A DNA stretch of 64,000 nucleotides from Leucosporidium creatinivorum (Eukaryota > Basidiomycota > Microbotryomycetes > Leucosporidiales > Leucosporidiaceae): positions 910,808 to 974,807 of the forward strand of contig BCKL01000001.1 of the NCBI GenBank assembly GCA_001600635.1, written 5' to 3'. A model generated the notes under the pieces. The model made no database searches. It saw only the letters and a list, made by a program, of their open reading frames with translations, and was not told the DNA's origin. Position 1 is the first letter of the stretch. Each line of letters opens with the position of its first letter. The translations under genes were made by a program, and so were the position numbers. Below, in pieces: positions 33,601 through 43,816 of the stretch.

Positions 33601-34076
33601 TTTCGCGCTCTCTCTCTCTCTCTACTCTCTCTCTCTCTCCCTTCTCCTCGCCTCCTCCGCGCCGAGCTGACCCCCGATGATGCGACACCGACGAAAACAA
33701 CAGACCGCCATGCTCAAGTGCCTGGTCGCCTACTACGAAGCGGCGGTCAAGACGGTCGAGAACAACCCCATCACTTGGGCCAAAGTCCGCGAGGCCACCT
33801 CGGACGTGTGGTTCAGGTTGACCCAGATGAAGTTTGAGGATCCCGCCACGGGTCAGGGTGAGTTTCCTTCTTTCGAATGATGAGGGGAGGAGCAGGAGAA
33901 GGAGGAGAGAACGCTGACCCCATGACCTTGCGATCGAATCGAGCAGAGGCCATCACCGAGGTGCTCGAGTCGCTCTACAACGACATTGCCACTCAGTTCC
34001 AGGTGAGCTTCATCGTCTAGGCTGTATCTCGAGGCATTCACTGACCTTCCTCTCACTCTAGAATATCACTGAGTAG
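30623..34076 (+). CDS. VMA1: V-type ATPase catalytic subunit A
   Basis: About thirteen exons encode roughly 610 residues, the ATP-hydrolysing subunit of the V1 sector that acidifies vacuoles. The P-loop GAFGCGKT is split by an intron between Lys and Thr. Other diagnostic segments are [78 protein letters not shown] and [12 protein letters not shown]. The first exon is just the ATG at 30623-30625; a GTATG donor follows at once and exon 2 starts at 30792, giving [10 protein letters not shown], which matches the yeast start MAGAIENARK. No intein is present. An assembly gap (32486-32515) lies in the intron after NEMAE and does not touch coding sequence as far as can be seen. Confidence 0.97.
30668..30702. 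repeat. CTCAT pentanucleotide repeat in VMA1 intron 1
   Basis: Seven or so tandem CTCAT units lie between the isolated start codon and exon 2. It is a simple intronic microsatellite. Confidence 0.9.
32486..32515. other. Assembly gap of 30 N
   Basis: Thirty N bases follow a C-run within a VMA1 intron. The true length is unknown. C-rich sequence was probably hard to read here. Confidence 0.99.
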
Positions 34077-34327
34077 AAGAGGCTCGGCGGAGGAGGGGAG
34101 GAGGAGCGAGCGAGCGACAAAGGCGTGCAGCAGAGAGAGTGCAGAGAGAGGGCTTTGTAATCGTTTTGAATACAGTTTTCCGTGTTTCCTATCGTCCTCG
34201 CCCTTCGACTGTCTTGCGAAGCATCCTGCTGCTCATCAACTCGAACCGACTTCAGCTTCGACTTCACCGCGCCCGACGTGGCTTCGACTCCTTGCCTCCG
34301 TCTCGTTCGCTTGCTCGTCTCGTCGCC

Positions 34328-36032
34328 ATGTCGCCTCTCGCGCCGCTCTTGCGGATACTACTGCTACTAGGACTCGTCTGCTCCGTGCTGGCAGGGGCCG
34401 ACTTCTATAAAGTACTGGGAGTGAAGAGGTGAGCTCGAGCTCGAGCTGAGCTGAGCGGGCGACGTTGACGAAGCAGCTGGGGCGTGAGCTGATGCTCGTT
34501 TCGTGTGGTGGTAACAGGTCGGCAACAGACGCCGAGATCAAGAAGAGCTACCGGGTGAGTCTTGCGCGGCGGTAGCTGGATGAGGCTACAGAGGGAGCGG
34601 AGAGGCGGACGCGTAGCTGAGCTCGAGAGCTGACCTTCTCCTCGTCTCGCTGGCCGTGCTGTCGAGCAGAAACTGAGCAAGAAGTACCGTGAGTTTTATC
34701 TCTGTAGATTACCCCTGCTGCTATAGCTGACCAGAAGTGCTACAGACCCCGACAAGAACCCCGACGAAGCAGCAAAGGCCAAGTTCCTCGAGGTGGGCTC
34801 CCTTACTGCCTTCCTGCGCGCTCTTGAGCTCATGTCCACATCATCCACAGGTCGGACACGCCTACGAAGCCCTTTCCGACCCGGTAAAACGGGATCGGTT
34901 CGATCGGTTCGGCGAGGAAGGGTTGAAGCAACAAGGAGGAGGGTTCCATGACCCGTTTGACGTCTTCCGCAATGCGTTCGGTGGTGGGAACCAGCAGAGG
35001 AGGGGCCAGAACATGATTGCCGAGATGGAGGTCGAGCTGGAGGCCATCTACAAGGGCGACACGATGACCGTGAGTCGTCGCTCCGAGGGCGGCTTGAGGC
35101 GAAGAGCAATCGCTGACAACGTCAAACGATCCCCTACAACCAGTTCTCCATCGCCCATAAGGCCATCTGCGAGTCCTGCGACGGCACCGGCGCGCGCTCG
35201 GAGAAGGACATTGTCGACTGCCCCATCTGCGACGGCCGAGGCATCCGTCTCGTACGACACCAACTCGGTCCGGGCATCTACCAACAAGTGCAGATGCACT
35301 GCGATGCGTGCGGAGGACGAGGACGCAAGATCAAGCACGTTTGCTCAGAGTGCAAGGGCCACCGAATCGTGCAGACGACGAGCGAGTTGATCCTGCATAT
35401 TGATCGGGGGATGCCGGAGGGGGCGGAGGTTTTGTTCGAGGGAGAGGCAGATGAGAGTCCGGATCTGCCGGCGGGGGATGTGATTGTCAGGATTCGGAGT
35501 CGGAGGAAGGAGGGCGGGTTCGTCAGGAAGGAGAGCAACCTGTATTGGCAGGAGACGCTCACTGTGGCAGAGGTGAGTTCTCTCCTCGTCTACCCGCAGA
35601 GCGCTCGCTGATCGCTGAATATACTCTACAGGCTCTTCTCGGCTTCAGGCGGACGGTTATGGGTCTCGACGGCCACGAAATTGTGCTTTCCCGCTCGGGC
35701 GTGACTCAGCCAGGTGCGTTCAAGCTGTCTCGTACTTTCTCGAGTCTGAAAGACCTCCTCTCCCTGCTCGACCTCCCGACTGACCCCGCTCGACCTTTCA
35801 GGCTTCGTACAAACGGTCAAGGGCGAAGGACTGCCAGTCTACCATGAATCGGGTCACGGAGACCTCTTTGTCGAGTACTCGGTCGTTCTTCCTACTAATA
35901 TCTCGCCTTCCGCTCGGAGCAGTAAGTCCCTCGCCTACATCCGAAGCCCTGGAGCTGACGTTCCCTCCGCCGACAGGCCTCGAATCCGTCTTCAACTACC
36001 ACCCGGAGACGCCGAAGCACACGGAGCTATAG
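34328..36032 (+). CDS. SCJ1: ER-lumenal DnaJ (Hsp40) co-chaperone, Scj1/ERdj3 type
   Basis: About nine exons encode some 375 residues. The start MSPLAPLLRILLLLGLVCSVLAG is a signal peptide, directly followed by the J domain ([35 protein letters not shown]). HPD is formed across a splice site, and one J-domain exon is only 19 nt. A Gly/Phe-rich linker (GGGFHDPFDVFRNAFGGG) and the zinc repeats CESCDGTG, CPICDGRG, CDACGGRG and CSECKGHR follow, then the substrate-binding beta domains. The protein ends HTEL, an HDEL-like retrieval signal. It should stimulate the Hsp70 Kar2/BiP in ER folding. The position right after VMA1 on the same strand carries no clear functional meaning. Confidence 0.94.
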
Positions 36033-36246
36033 AGTATCATCTTGCAGTAGCTGTTGGGCTTTCATTACATGGCGCAACGATGATAGATGCATCGGCTGTC
36101 GAGTGTGCCGAAGGACCGAGAGCGGTCTCCTTCGCCGAACCTCTGAAGTGCGCCACTCGCGTTGGTTCTCTGTGACGGCGAGCGAATGTGGTCGACCCTG
36201 GCTAGTATCAAAGCTCTTCAGGTGAGATACACTACACCACCTCAAC

Positions 36247-38056
36247 TCAACCCGAAAACTTCTCCGTCAACCGTCGGTAAGAGTCGATGACCGACTCGAA
36301 CGTCTCCTGCAGCTTGTCCTTCTTCTCCTGCTCCTCGAGCTGCGACAGCTGCTCCTTGTTGAAGAGGTACAGTCGGCGCTTGACGGCCAGGCGGAACGAG
36401 CGGGAAGCGAATTCATCGTTCGGGTCGAGCTTGAGGAGGAGGATCATCTCCAGCAGGCGGTAGAATTGGCGCTGTGGAGGGGATGAGTTCAGAAGAGGTC
36501 AGCATGTATAGTAATTCATCTTGGAGCTAAAGGCTCCCGAGTCGGCTGCAGAGTCTGCCCGAGCGTTGAACAGATCAACTCACGTCGGCGATCTTGTACT
36601 TCTTGCGAATGACCTCGGTGACCGTCTTGTCGAAAGGTGCAGTGATGCCCTCGAGCGCGTTGGCACCGATGAGGGTGTGCAGGTCCGACTTGTCGCGCAG
36701 ATCCTCGAAATGCTCGGAAGGGTCCTCGACTGCGAAGGTGGAGCAAAGTGTCAGTCCGGCTATATTGGAAAGAGGGAGAGGTCAGACAGAACAGCTCACC
36801 GGTGAGCTCGCTGATCTCGGGGCGCGAGAGGACGTTGCGGTAGCAGAGGGTGTACAGAGCGGCTGTGAGGGGATCGGGATCAGCGCCGAGGTCGTCTCTG
36901 CTGGGAATAGGGCAGCTCACATCCGTATCCTTGACCTTGGTAGGGAGGAAGCATGACGAATTGACTGGGAACACGAAGAGCGGTGGTTAACACCCTGTTC
37001 CGAGGCAACAGCTCGGCGCTAGGACTCACGCGAGGCGAAGGCGCTTCGTGTCGGGCCAGCAGAAGAACGAGTAGAACGAGACGAAGCCGGCAAAGTGGTA
37101 CGAGTACGTGGAGCCTCGTTTCCGACGCTCGAATCTGTTCAACAAGCGGTCAGCTTTACTCGTGAGGCTGCGAGGATGGGCCGACTCACAGCGTGACGAA
37201 TTCCCAGCGACTGTCCTCCTCGTCGATGTACTGCGCGCCCTCAATGTACAGCAGTACAAAGATCTGCATCCTCCTGTGGTACTCCTTGAACCCCGGCGTT
37301 TCCCAGTTGCTCGAGTAGGCCTCGAAGACCACCTCAACGTCCTCGGCGGCGTCTCCCTCCGGCAGAATCTCCCACGGCCGAGGCGGGCAGCTCATGCCGC
37401 TGCTCTTGCCCTTTCCCTTTCCCTTGCCATTCACCTCCTGATCGTCCTGCTCCCTGAACGCGCCAATCTTTGTCCCCAGCGGCTTGAACTCGAGCGCGTC
37501 CTTCTCGACCGTCTTGAGAAAGTCGGGCCACTGCTTGGCGTAGGCTGGAGGGATGAACTCGTAGAGGGTTTGCTCGGGGTCGTCGGCCTTGACATCGCCG
37601 GCCTCAGGGAACTTGGACTCGTACTCGACATGAAGGTACTGATTGAGGCTGCCCGAGGCGAAGCGGAACTGTAGCGTACTGGGTCAGCCGAGCTCTCGGC
37701 GGAGGATAGCAATGTACACACCTGGATCTCGAGGTTCTTGTAGCCGAAGATGGTCTCCTCTTGGCCGAAAATGGGATAGACGTAGGCGGCCTCAAAGTCC
37801 TTGACGAGCACCTCCTCCTCCTCCTCCAAAGCAGCAGCATCTTGAGTAGAGCGGACTGTAGTAAGGTTACAGAGAGTGATGAGGTGTCAGAGTGGAGATC
37901 AAAGCTGTTAGCGAGCAGATCTCAAGCGCGACTTGGTGGACGCGACGCGTTCGAGGCGTAAAGTGATGGGAGATGGGGAGGTGTAGTGGAGTAGAGTAGT
38001 TTACCTAGCCTCAGCTTGAGCGCTTCAGTTCCATCGGCAGACCAGTCGTCGTCCAT
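36247..38056 (-). CDS. HAT1: Histone acetyltransferase type B catalytic subunit
   Basis: About eight exons encode some 430 residues. The start MDDDWSADGTEALKLRL is followed by FEAAYVYPIFGQEETIFGYKNLEIQ and FIPPAYAKQWPDFLKTVEKD of the Hat1 N-terminal domain. Later come the GNAT core FCWPDTKRLRLAQFVMLPPYQGQGYG, with the acetyl-CoA loop QGQGYG, and VEDPSEHFEDLRDKSDL, which is typical of Hat1. Hat1 acetylates Lys5 and Lys12 of newly made histone H4 with the WD-repeat partner Hat2. The C-terminus is a helical region (FNKEQLSQLEEQEKKDKLQ). The gene converges with the DnaJ gene, with about 210 bp between stop codons. Confidence 0.95.
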
Positions 38057-38675
38057 GTTGAGGAGATGCGAGAGATGAAAAATAGCGGAGAGCAAGAAGC
38101 TGGCTGGAGGTCGAAAGGCGCAGGACTCGCTGATCTTGTGCAGCTTGGATCGAGTCGCTCAAGGGTTCTTAAGCTCTGAAGTGTACTCTTGGAGCGCTCT
38201 CTCACTTCGCTTGATGCACCACAGCAAGCTCGGCGCTGGCTCTTGACTGTCCGGCTTCGCCGAGCTGGCGTCCCCTGCGCTTTTGAAGGGGTGCAAGTCA
38301 AGCTCGACAGCTCCAAGACTACCGGCACATGCCCAGGAGTCTTGAGAAACTCAGAGGGAGCAGCTCGAGGCCGCGAAGCCCATTTCTGACAGGCTGACGA
38401 GCTCGGCGATGGCATCTGCAGCTTTACAGCCACCTGCCGGGCATCAGTGAACGAGTAGGAGTATATTCCGCAGCCTACAGCTTGAATCACAAGTCAGCTG
38501 CACCTCTAGCTGCAGCCAAGACCGAGCGAGACGAAGAGCGAAGAGAGAGCGAAACGAGCTGCCAGCTGCTGCAGCTCTCCTTCCTACCACCCACTTCTCA
38601 CTCGGCTCTTCACTCTCAATACTCTTCTACATACACTCGCTACACTACACTCTCTCCCACACTCCCTCTTCAAGC
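38057..38675. promoter_or_regulatory. Divergent promoter region, HAT1 / Cys-rich secreted protein
   Basis: About 620 bp between start codons of two divergent genes. No further ORF with a recognisable domain lies inside. The plus-strand part just before 38,676 is rich in CT and ACTC, as often seen upstream of fungal starts. Confidence 0.45.
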
Positions 38676-39482
38676 ATGCTCTTCACCCAGGTCTTGCTCC
38701 CTCTCTCCCTCCTCGCCGTTTCCTCTCTCTCGCTCGGCTCGACTGCAGCTGAAGCCGTGGGAGGGCCGGGGGAACTCGACAAGCGCGGAGGAAGATACCA
38801 GCACGGCGGAGGAGGCTACTCGCAGGGCGGATTGGACTTGGAGGGCAAGCTCAAGGTCGGCTTCGGTCACGGTTACTCCCCACTCCAGCAGCACAAGGGC
38901 CACGGTCACGGTCACGGCTACAGCAAGTCTCCGCACTACTCGCACTCGCCCTGGTGGCAGCACCGTCGCCCTCAGAAGCACCAGTGCAAGGCGAAGCACT
39001 GCCCTTGCCCGGCTCATGCGAAGGCCGTCTGCAAGTATGGCAAGTGCAGCTTTGGTGAGTGTTCTCTTTGCTCGAAGGAGGAGAGGTCGGGAGGGAGGGA
39101 GTGCGGTGTGCAGCAGCAGCAGAGAGGAGGAGAGCTCACCTCGGCGCTGCTCTGCTCGACAGAGTGCGACCACGGCTTTGAGCTTCACGGCCACAAGTGC
39201 ATCCCCGTCAAGCGCTGCGACCCTCACTACTGCCCCGACAAGGTCCCTTACTCGCACCCCGTCTGCACCAAGGACGACAAGTGTGGCTTCGGTTCGTCTG
39301 TCCCCTCTCTCTCTTCTCTCTGCTGTCGAGCCGGGAGCTGCTCGGCGATGAGCTCGGTCGAGCGTGCAGGCGCTGATGCTTGCCTTCTCCATCCCTCTCC
39401 CTCCCCACTAGAGTGCTACGCCGGCTACACCCTCAAGAGCGGCATCTGCATCGAGATTGAGTTGCACGTCAACGTCGCCTGA
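38676..39482 (+). CDS. Cys/His-rich secreted protein with repeated exon modules
   Basis: Three exons (38676-39054, 39163-39291, 39412-39482) encode about 193 residues. A signal peptide (MLFTQVLLPLSLLAVSSLSL) is followed by a pro-region ending in LDKR, a Kex2 processing site. The mature part begins with a Gly/His/Tyr-rich segment (HKGHGHGHGY, WWQHRRPQKHQ). Then comes a Cys module, CPAHAKAVCKYGKCSFECDHGF...HKCI, repeated as CPDKVPYSHPVCTKDDKCGFECYAGY...GICI. Both introns cut the module at the same point, before Glu of SFEC and GFEC, and the middle exon of 129 nt is symmetric. Likely an extracellular, perhaps metal-binding or effector-like protein. The family has no name known to me. The second intron has a GTTCGT donor. 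Confidence 0.85.
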   Translation: MLFTQVLLPLSLLAVSSLSLGSTAAEAVGGPGELDKRGGRYQHGGGGYSQGGLDLEGKLKVGFGHGYSPLQQHKGHGHGHGYSKSPHYSHSPWWQHRRPQKHQCKAKHCPCPAHAKAVCKYGKCSFGECSLCSKEERSGGRECGVQQQQRGGELTSALLCSTECDHGFELHGHKCIPVKRCDPHYCPDKVPYSHPVCTKDDKCGFGSSVPSLSSLCCRAGSCSAMSSVERAGADACLLHPSPSPLECYAGYTLKSGICIEIELHVNVA

Positions 39483-39755
39483 GCTTCGGTCAGTATTGCT
39501 CGTCGGGACGCTTGTCGGCTCGGCGCTGATGCTCGGTGTTCGTTACAGTCCGCCGGTCGCGCTGCTGCTCTGTATCATGTTCATAGACATTCGAAGGTCG
39601 GTACCGGGGTGATCGAGGGCTTGTAGGGACATTGAGTCGGGCGTGGGCTTGCAACTCGCCTTGAGCTCGGAGACGAAGCATGACCGTCCGCGAAAGCTCT
39701 ACGCTGCTCGTAGCCTGATGAGAGCTCGGTAAGATTAAGTTGCTCGTTCCAGCCT

Positions 39756-42700
39756 CTACTTGATGCACCGACGATGGATCGCCGCGCCCAATCCCTCCGC
39801 CATCGCACGCCGAGACTCGACCAGCGCATGCGAGAAGTTGAGAAGATGGTCGTCGTCGAGCTGCAGGTCCGGTTCAAGGTCAGCGAGAGATTAAGCGAGA
39901 GAGATCCCGAGGGAACAGCGCTGACCAGAGGGAACTGCTTGAGGCTCGAGACGGCAGTGACCGTCTTTGGTCGCTCCTTCGCGACCTTCTTGCCATGAGC
40001 TGTGACCCGGGCGCCGACGGTGCGTGTGAGGTCGCGAGCGGCGATGCGGAAGTTGCGAAGCCGCTTCGCGTGCTTTGCCTGAGACGTGGAAGTCGGTCAG
40101 CAGCTGTCTTGCGAACGAGGGGGGGAAGCGCGACGAACGTGATCCTGAGGCTTCGTCTCAGCGAGGTCGACGCTGCGCTGCTCAACAGCGACATCGAGGA
40201 GGCAATAGCCCTGTAACAGAAAGGCGAAGGAAGGTTAGCCTCCGTCTCCTCTTGCAGCGTAAATCGCGGCGCACCTCGAGCGCAATCTCGGCGATCTGCA
40301 GCACCTCCCAAGGCAACCGACCCGAGTCCTCCAGCGCCTGCTCAACGAGGGTCGTCTGGCTCTTGAAGAAGGCCAGTGCGTTTTGCTCGGGCTCGGGCTC
40401 GTCGAGGGCGGAGGTGAAGACGGCGCGAATGTCGGAAGAGAGCTTGAGGAGACCGGCTTCCGAAGGGGTGAGCTGCAGCGGTGGGCTATCAGCGTCGAGT
40501 TCGAAGGCAGCGAGAAGAGAGGGATAAGACTGACCTCGCCGGCACTGATGTCGTCGCCTTCGACCAGGTCGGCCTTGAGGTTCAAGAAGTTGGAGTAGAT
40601 GGCGGTGAAAGCGAGAAGCCACGGGGTCTGCGGAAATGAGGGGTCAGCGGGACTAAGACGTCTTGCAAACCGAAAAGAAGTTCACTTGAGTCTTGGGACC
40701 CATCTGCGTCAGCTCCCAGATGGAAGGCTCGTCCTTGGCTTGATGGCTCGGTAGGGTTTTAAAGTCACGGTTGTCAACGAGCTCGGCTGTGAGGGTGACA
40801 GAGTCAGCGAGAGCTCTTGACAGCTCCTATGAAGCTACTCACTCTTCCGGTTTTGCACCAACGAGGTCAGCTGGTGAACTGTCTCGGCCTTGGTCGTCGG
40901 GTCAAGCAGCCCTCGAAGCAGCAGCATCCGCATCGACTCGATCTGGAGTAGATACTTGTTGAGAGACCGAGTGAGGCGATCTTGGAAGACGATGAAGTCC
41001 TCAATCTATTTGCAAGACGAGACGAATCAGCTCGGCGAAGGTCTGGGCTGAGGGGCGGCGCACCTTTGAGTAGTTGTGGTAGCTGAAGACGCGGACGGCC
41101 ATCTCTGCAGCCTCGTGCTCTCCATTCTTGTACCACTTGACTGCCGAGACGGCCTCCTCAAGCCCAAGCGCATCCTGGGCGACGACGAAAGTAGCCCCTC
41201 GGTTCAGGACGAGGTGCGAGAGGGTGTCGTTTTGGATAGCCTTGGGGTTAAGGATGCGGTAGTGGGCGATAGCGGCGGAGGGCGCGCCGAGGAGACGAAG
41301 GATATTGATGGCGAGGATGCGGATCTGATACTTGTGCTTCGAGCGTTGGAGGCTGTACTCGAGGATGACGAGGGCGCGCTCGAGGTAGGAGCGGTCGTCT
41401 ATGAAATGGATGTCAGCGGAGGAACGATGGAACGATAGGTGGAGACGCACGCGAGTACTGCCAAGCGGCGACGAAGGCTTGTCCGGCGAGAAGTGCGAAG
41501 TCGTCGGCCGGTTGAAGATCGGTCGGAGGCAGGCCCTTGCCTGTAAGACAACGAGGGGAGTCAGCTTGATGTGGACCTTGGATTCGTACAGTAGCTTACC
41601 GAGCGGTAGCGTTTGAAAATAGCGTTTGATGAAGCCCTCGGCGGCTGCTACCTGACTTGTCTCGTCCGAGACGACGGCCACGAAGCGAGCAAGCTTGGAA
41701 GCGTTGATGACGCGGTAGACCACCGTGATGCTCTGCAGTAGATCCTAGACGTCAGCTTGGCCCGTACAACTCGGCTCATGCGACTACTTACCAAGTCTCC
41801 CTCAACCTCGGCGAAGGCGGTCATCTTCTTGAACAGCGAGCTCCGCTCCTCGTCGCGGAGGGCTTGCAGATATGGCAGGAGGTCGTCGAAGCAGCACATC
41901 TTGGTCGAGAAGCGTTCAAAGTACTCCTCGAGCGTTGGCAGTAGCGGGTCGGCTGTCGAGCAACTAAGGATCAGCCTCGACTCGCTCCCCAAAGCCGATG
42001 CAAGACTCACCCTCCTTCCACTTCCGTCTCCGCGCTTCCTTCGCAATCTCGAGCAATCCCAGCAGGAACCCTCGCTCTTTGCCCTTGGCGCTGTCGTCGG
42101 CGAGACCACGAAACAGCGCCCGGCTCTTGCTGATCAACTCGGCGCCCTCCTCTGATGGCTGAGCACTGAGTTCCTCGGAGCCAAAGAAGGCCTTGGACGA
42201 GCGGTCGGCGACGGCGAAGGTGCAGCGGATGAGGTAGAGCATGGTGTGCCAATTCGTCTCGCTGTGGGGGGCAGAGAGACGGTGGGTCAGCTCACGAGTA
42301 GCAAAGACCGCAGACGATGTACGCACCCATCCTCCAAAGCCTTGCTCAACCTCTCCCACGACCTGCTCCACTCGCCGCCCTCGATACTGCCGAATCGAAG
42401 CTCGCTCTCCCTGCGCCAGATCTCGAGTCCGAGGCCGCCAGCGCACCACTTGTCGCCTTCCTTGGACGCAAAGTGCGCGAGAAGAGCTTGCCGAGGAGTG
42501 AGGGAGGTGTTGGAGGTAGCGATGGATGGGAGGACGAGCTGTGATGTGGCCGAGGTGGAGGAGACGGCGACCGAGTCGGTGTTGGTGGGCGCAGCCTTGG
42601 CCTCAGCGCGGAGAGCGCGAAGCTCGAGGAATCGAGTGATGAGGAAGTACTCGTGCGCCGAGTCGAACTCTAGGACCTTCTCGGAGGTCGTAGGCGTAGC

Positions 42701-43738
42701 GTCGGCGCTCTCCGTCGCCTCCTTGCCTTTGCCCTTGTCGCTGCCAGCGACCTCCTGGCTCTGATCCGCACCCTCAGTAGCAGCCTCGATAGCTGGTGTT
42801 CCGCTTGGCACTGGGAGTGCGATGCCGGCGGCCTTCGTACGCTGAGAGTAGTGGTCCGATATTTGGCGCTCGGCGAGGGCAAGGAGGATGTCGGTAGAAG
42901 GGTCCGAGACGTCGCGAGCTTGGAGTAGGGTCGACATGACGGACCACCAGGTGTACTTGTCGTTCTTGAAGTTGCGCTGCATGCGCATGCTGATCTGCGC
43001 CGAGGCAACGAGGGGGTTAGTCGGCGAAAGCGCGAGCGAATATGAGGCCGACTCACCTGCTGAGCACTGCGACGCTCCCCGACTCGGACATAATGCAGGA
43101 AAGCCTCGATGGCGACGTTCTCGTTCTTGGGATGCTTCTCAGTAGCCTTAGCGAACAATGCCAGCGTCTCCTCCCCTGCGAAAGCCGAGAAACGATGGTC
43201 AGCGGTCAAGATAGCAGCGGTTGAGCAGCCTCAGCTGTAGATAGAGCTAGACTTACTTCGATCCATCCCTCCCATCACCCACGCCAAGATCTGCAGGACC
43301 TCAGGATCCGCCAGTCCGACACCACTGGCCTGGTTTTTGACTGTCTCGACGACGGAGAGGATCTCCAGCTGGGTTGCAGTTGATACGGGACGAGGACCAG
43401 CGAGAGCGAGTGCTTTGAGGGCCTGCAGAGAAGCTACGAGTCAGCAAGAAGCTCGAAGCAGCTCGGAAGCGAGAGGAAGGCGCACGAGAGCTGTAGCGTG
43501 GTCCGGCTGCTTCTTGAGCAGCTTGGCGCATCCGAGTAGAGCAGTCTTCCACGACGCTACCTCCAACGCAGCTGAGGAGAAGGAAGAGCGTGAGCCGAGC
43601 TCGGAGAAGCTCCTCGAGCGAGCAGGGAGGTGGTCGAAACGTACAGCAGATGGGTTGGATGGCACGGTACTCCAACAGCGCACCCGAGAGCTTCTTGCTT
43701 ATTAGCAGGTTGTTCACCAGCTGGGCGACAATCGACAT
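39756..43738 (-). CDS. NAA25: NatB N-terminal acetyltransferase auxiliary subunit (NAA25/Mdm20)
   Basis: About sixteen exons encode some 1,000 residues of TPR-like helical repeats. The start MSIVAQLVNNLLISKKLSGALLEYRAIQPIC and the series KNENVAIEAFLHYVRVG, KNDKYTWWSVMSTLLQARD, ADPLLPTLEEYFERFSTKMCCFDDLLPYL and HKYQIRILAINILRLLGAPSAAIAHYRIL fit the Mdm20/NAA25 superhelix. Later exons end with SSLKQFPL and LLNFSHALVESRRAM. It anchors NAA20 to ribosomes; NatB acetylates Met-Asp, Met-Glu and Met-Asn starts and supports actin cables. The C-terminal join uses a GTTCGT donor (intron 40079-40138), which restores the frame. Start codon is 78 bp from the divergent ANL-like gene. Confidence 0.88.
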
Positions 43739-43816
43739 TGGACTTCAGCGAGCGATGCGAACGAGAGAAAGCGCGAGAGCTCCTTGTCCTGTGTCCAATT
43801 CGTCGACTCGTGCACC

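Noticed and set aside
31970-33650. CTCTCT runs in VMA1 introns
   Set aside because: Ordinary polypyrimidine microsatellites near splice acceptors; no further meaning seen.
39880-40311. Minus-strand ORF that looks like a mitochondrial presequence (MSLLSSAASTSLRRSLR)
   Set aside because: It overlaps C-terminal exons of NAA25; splicing with the 40079-40138 intron gives a continuous NAA25 reading frame in another frame.
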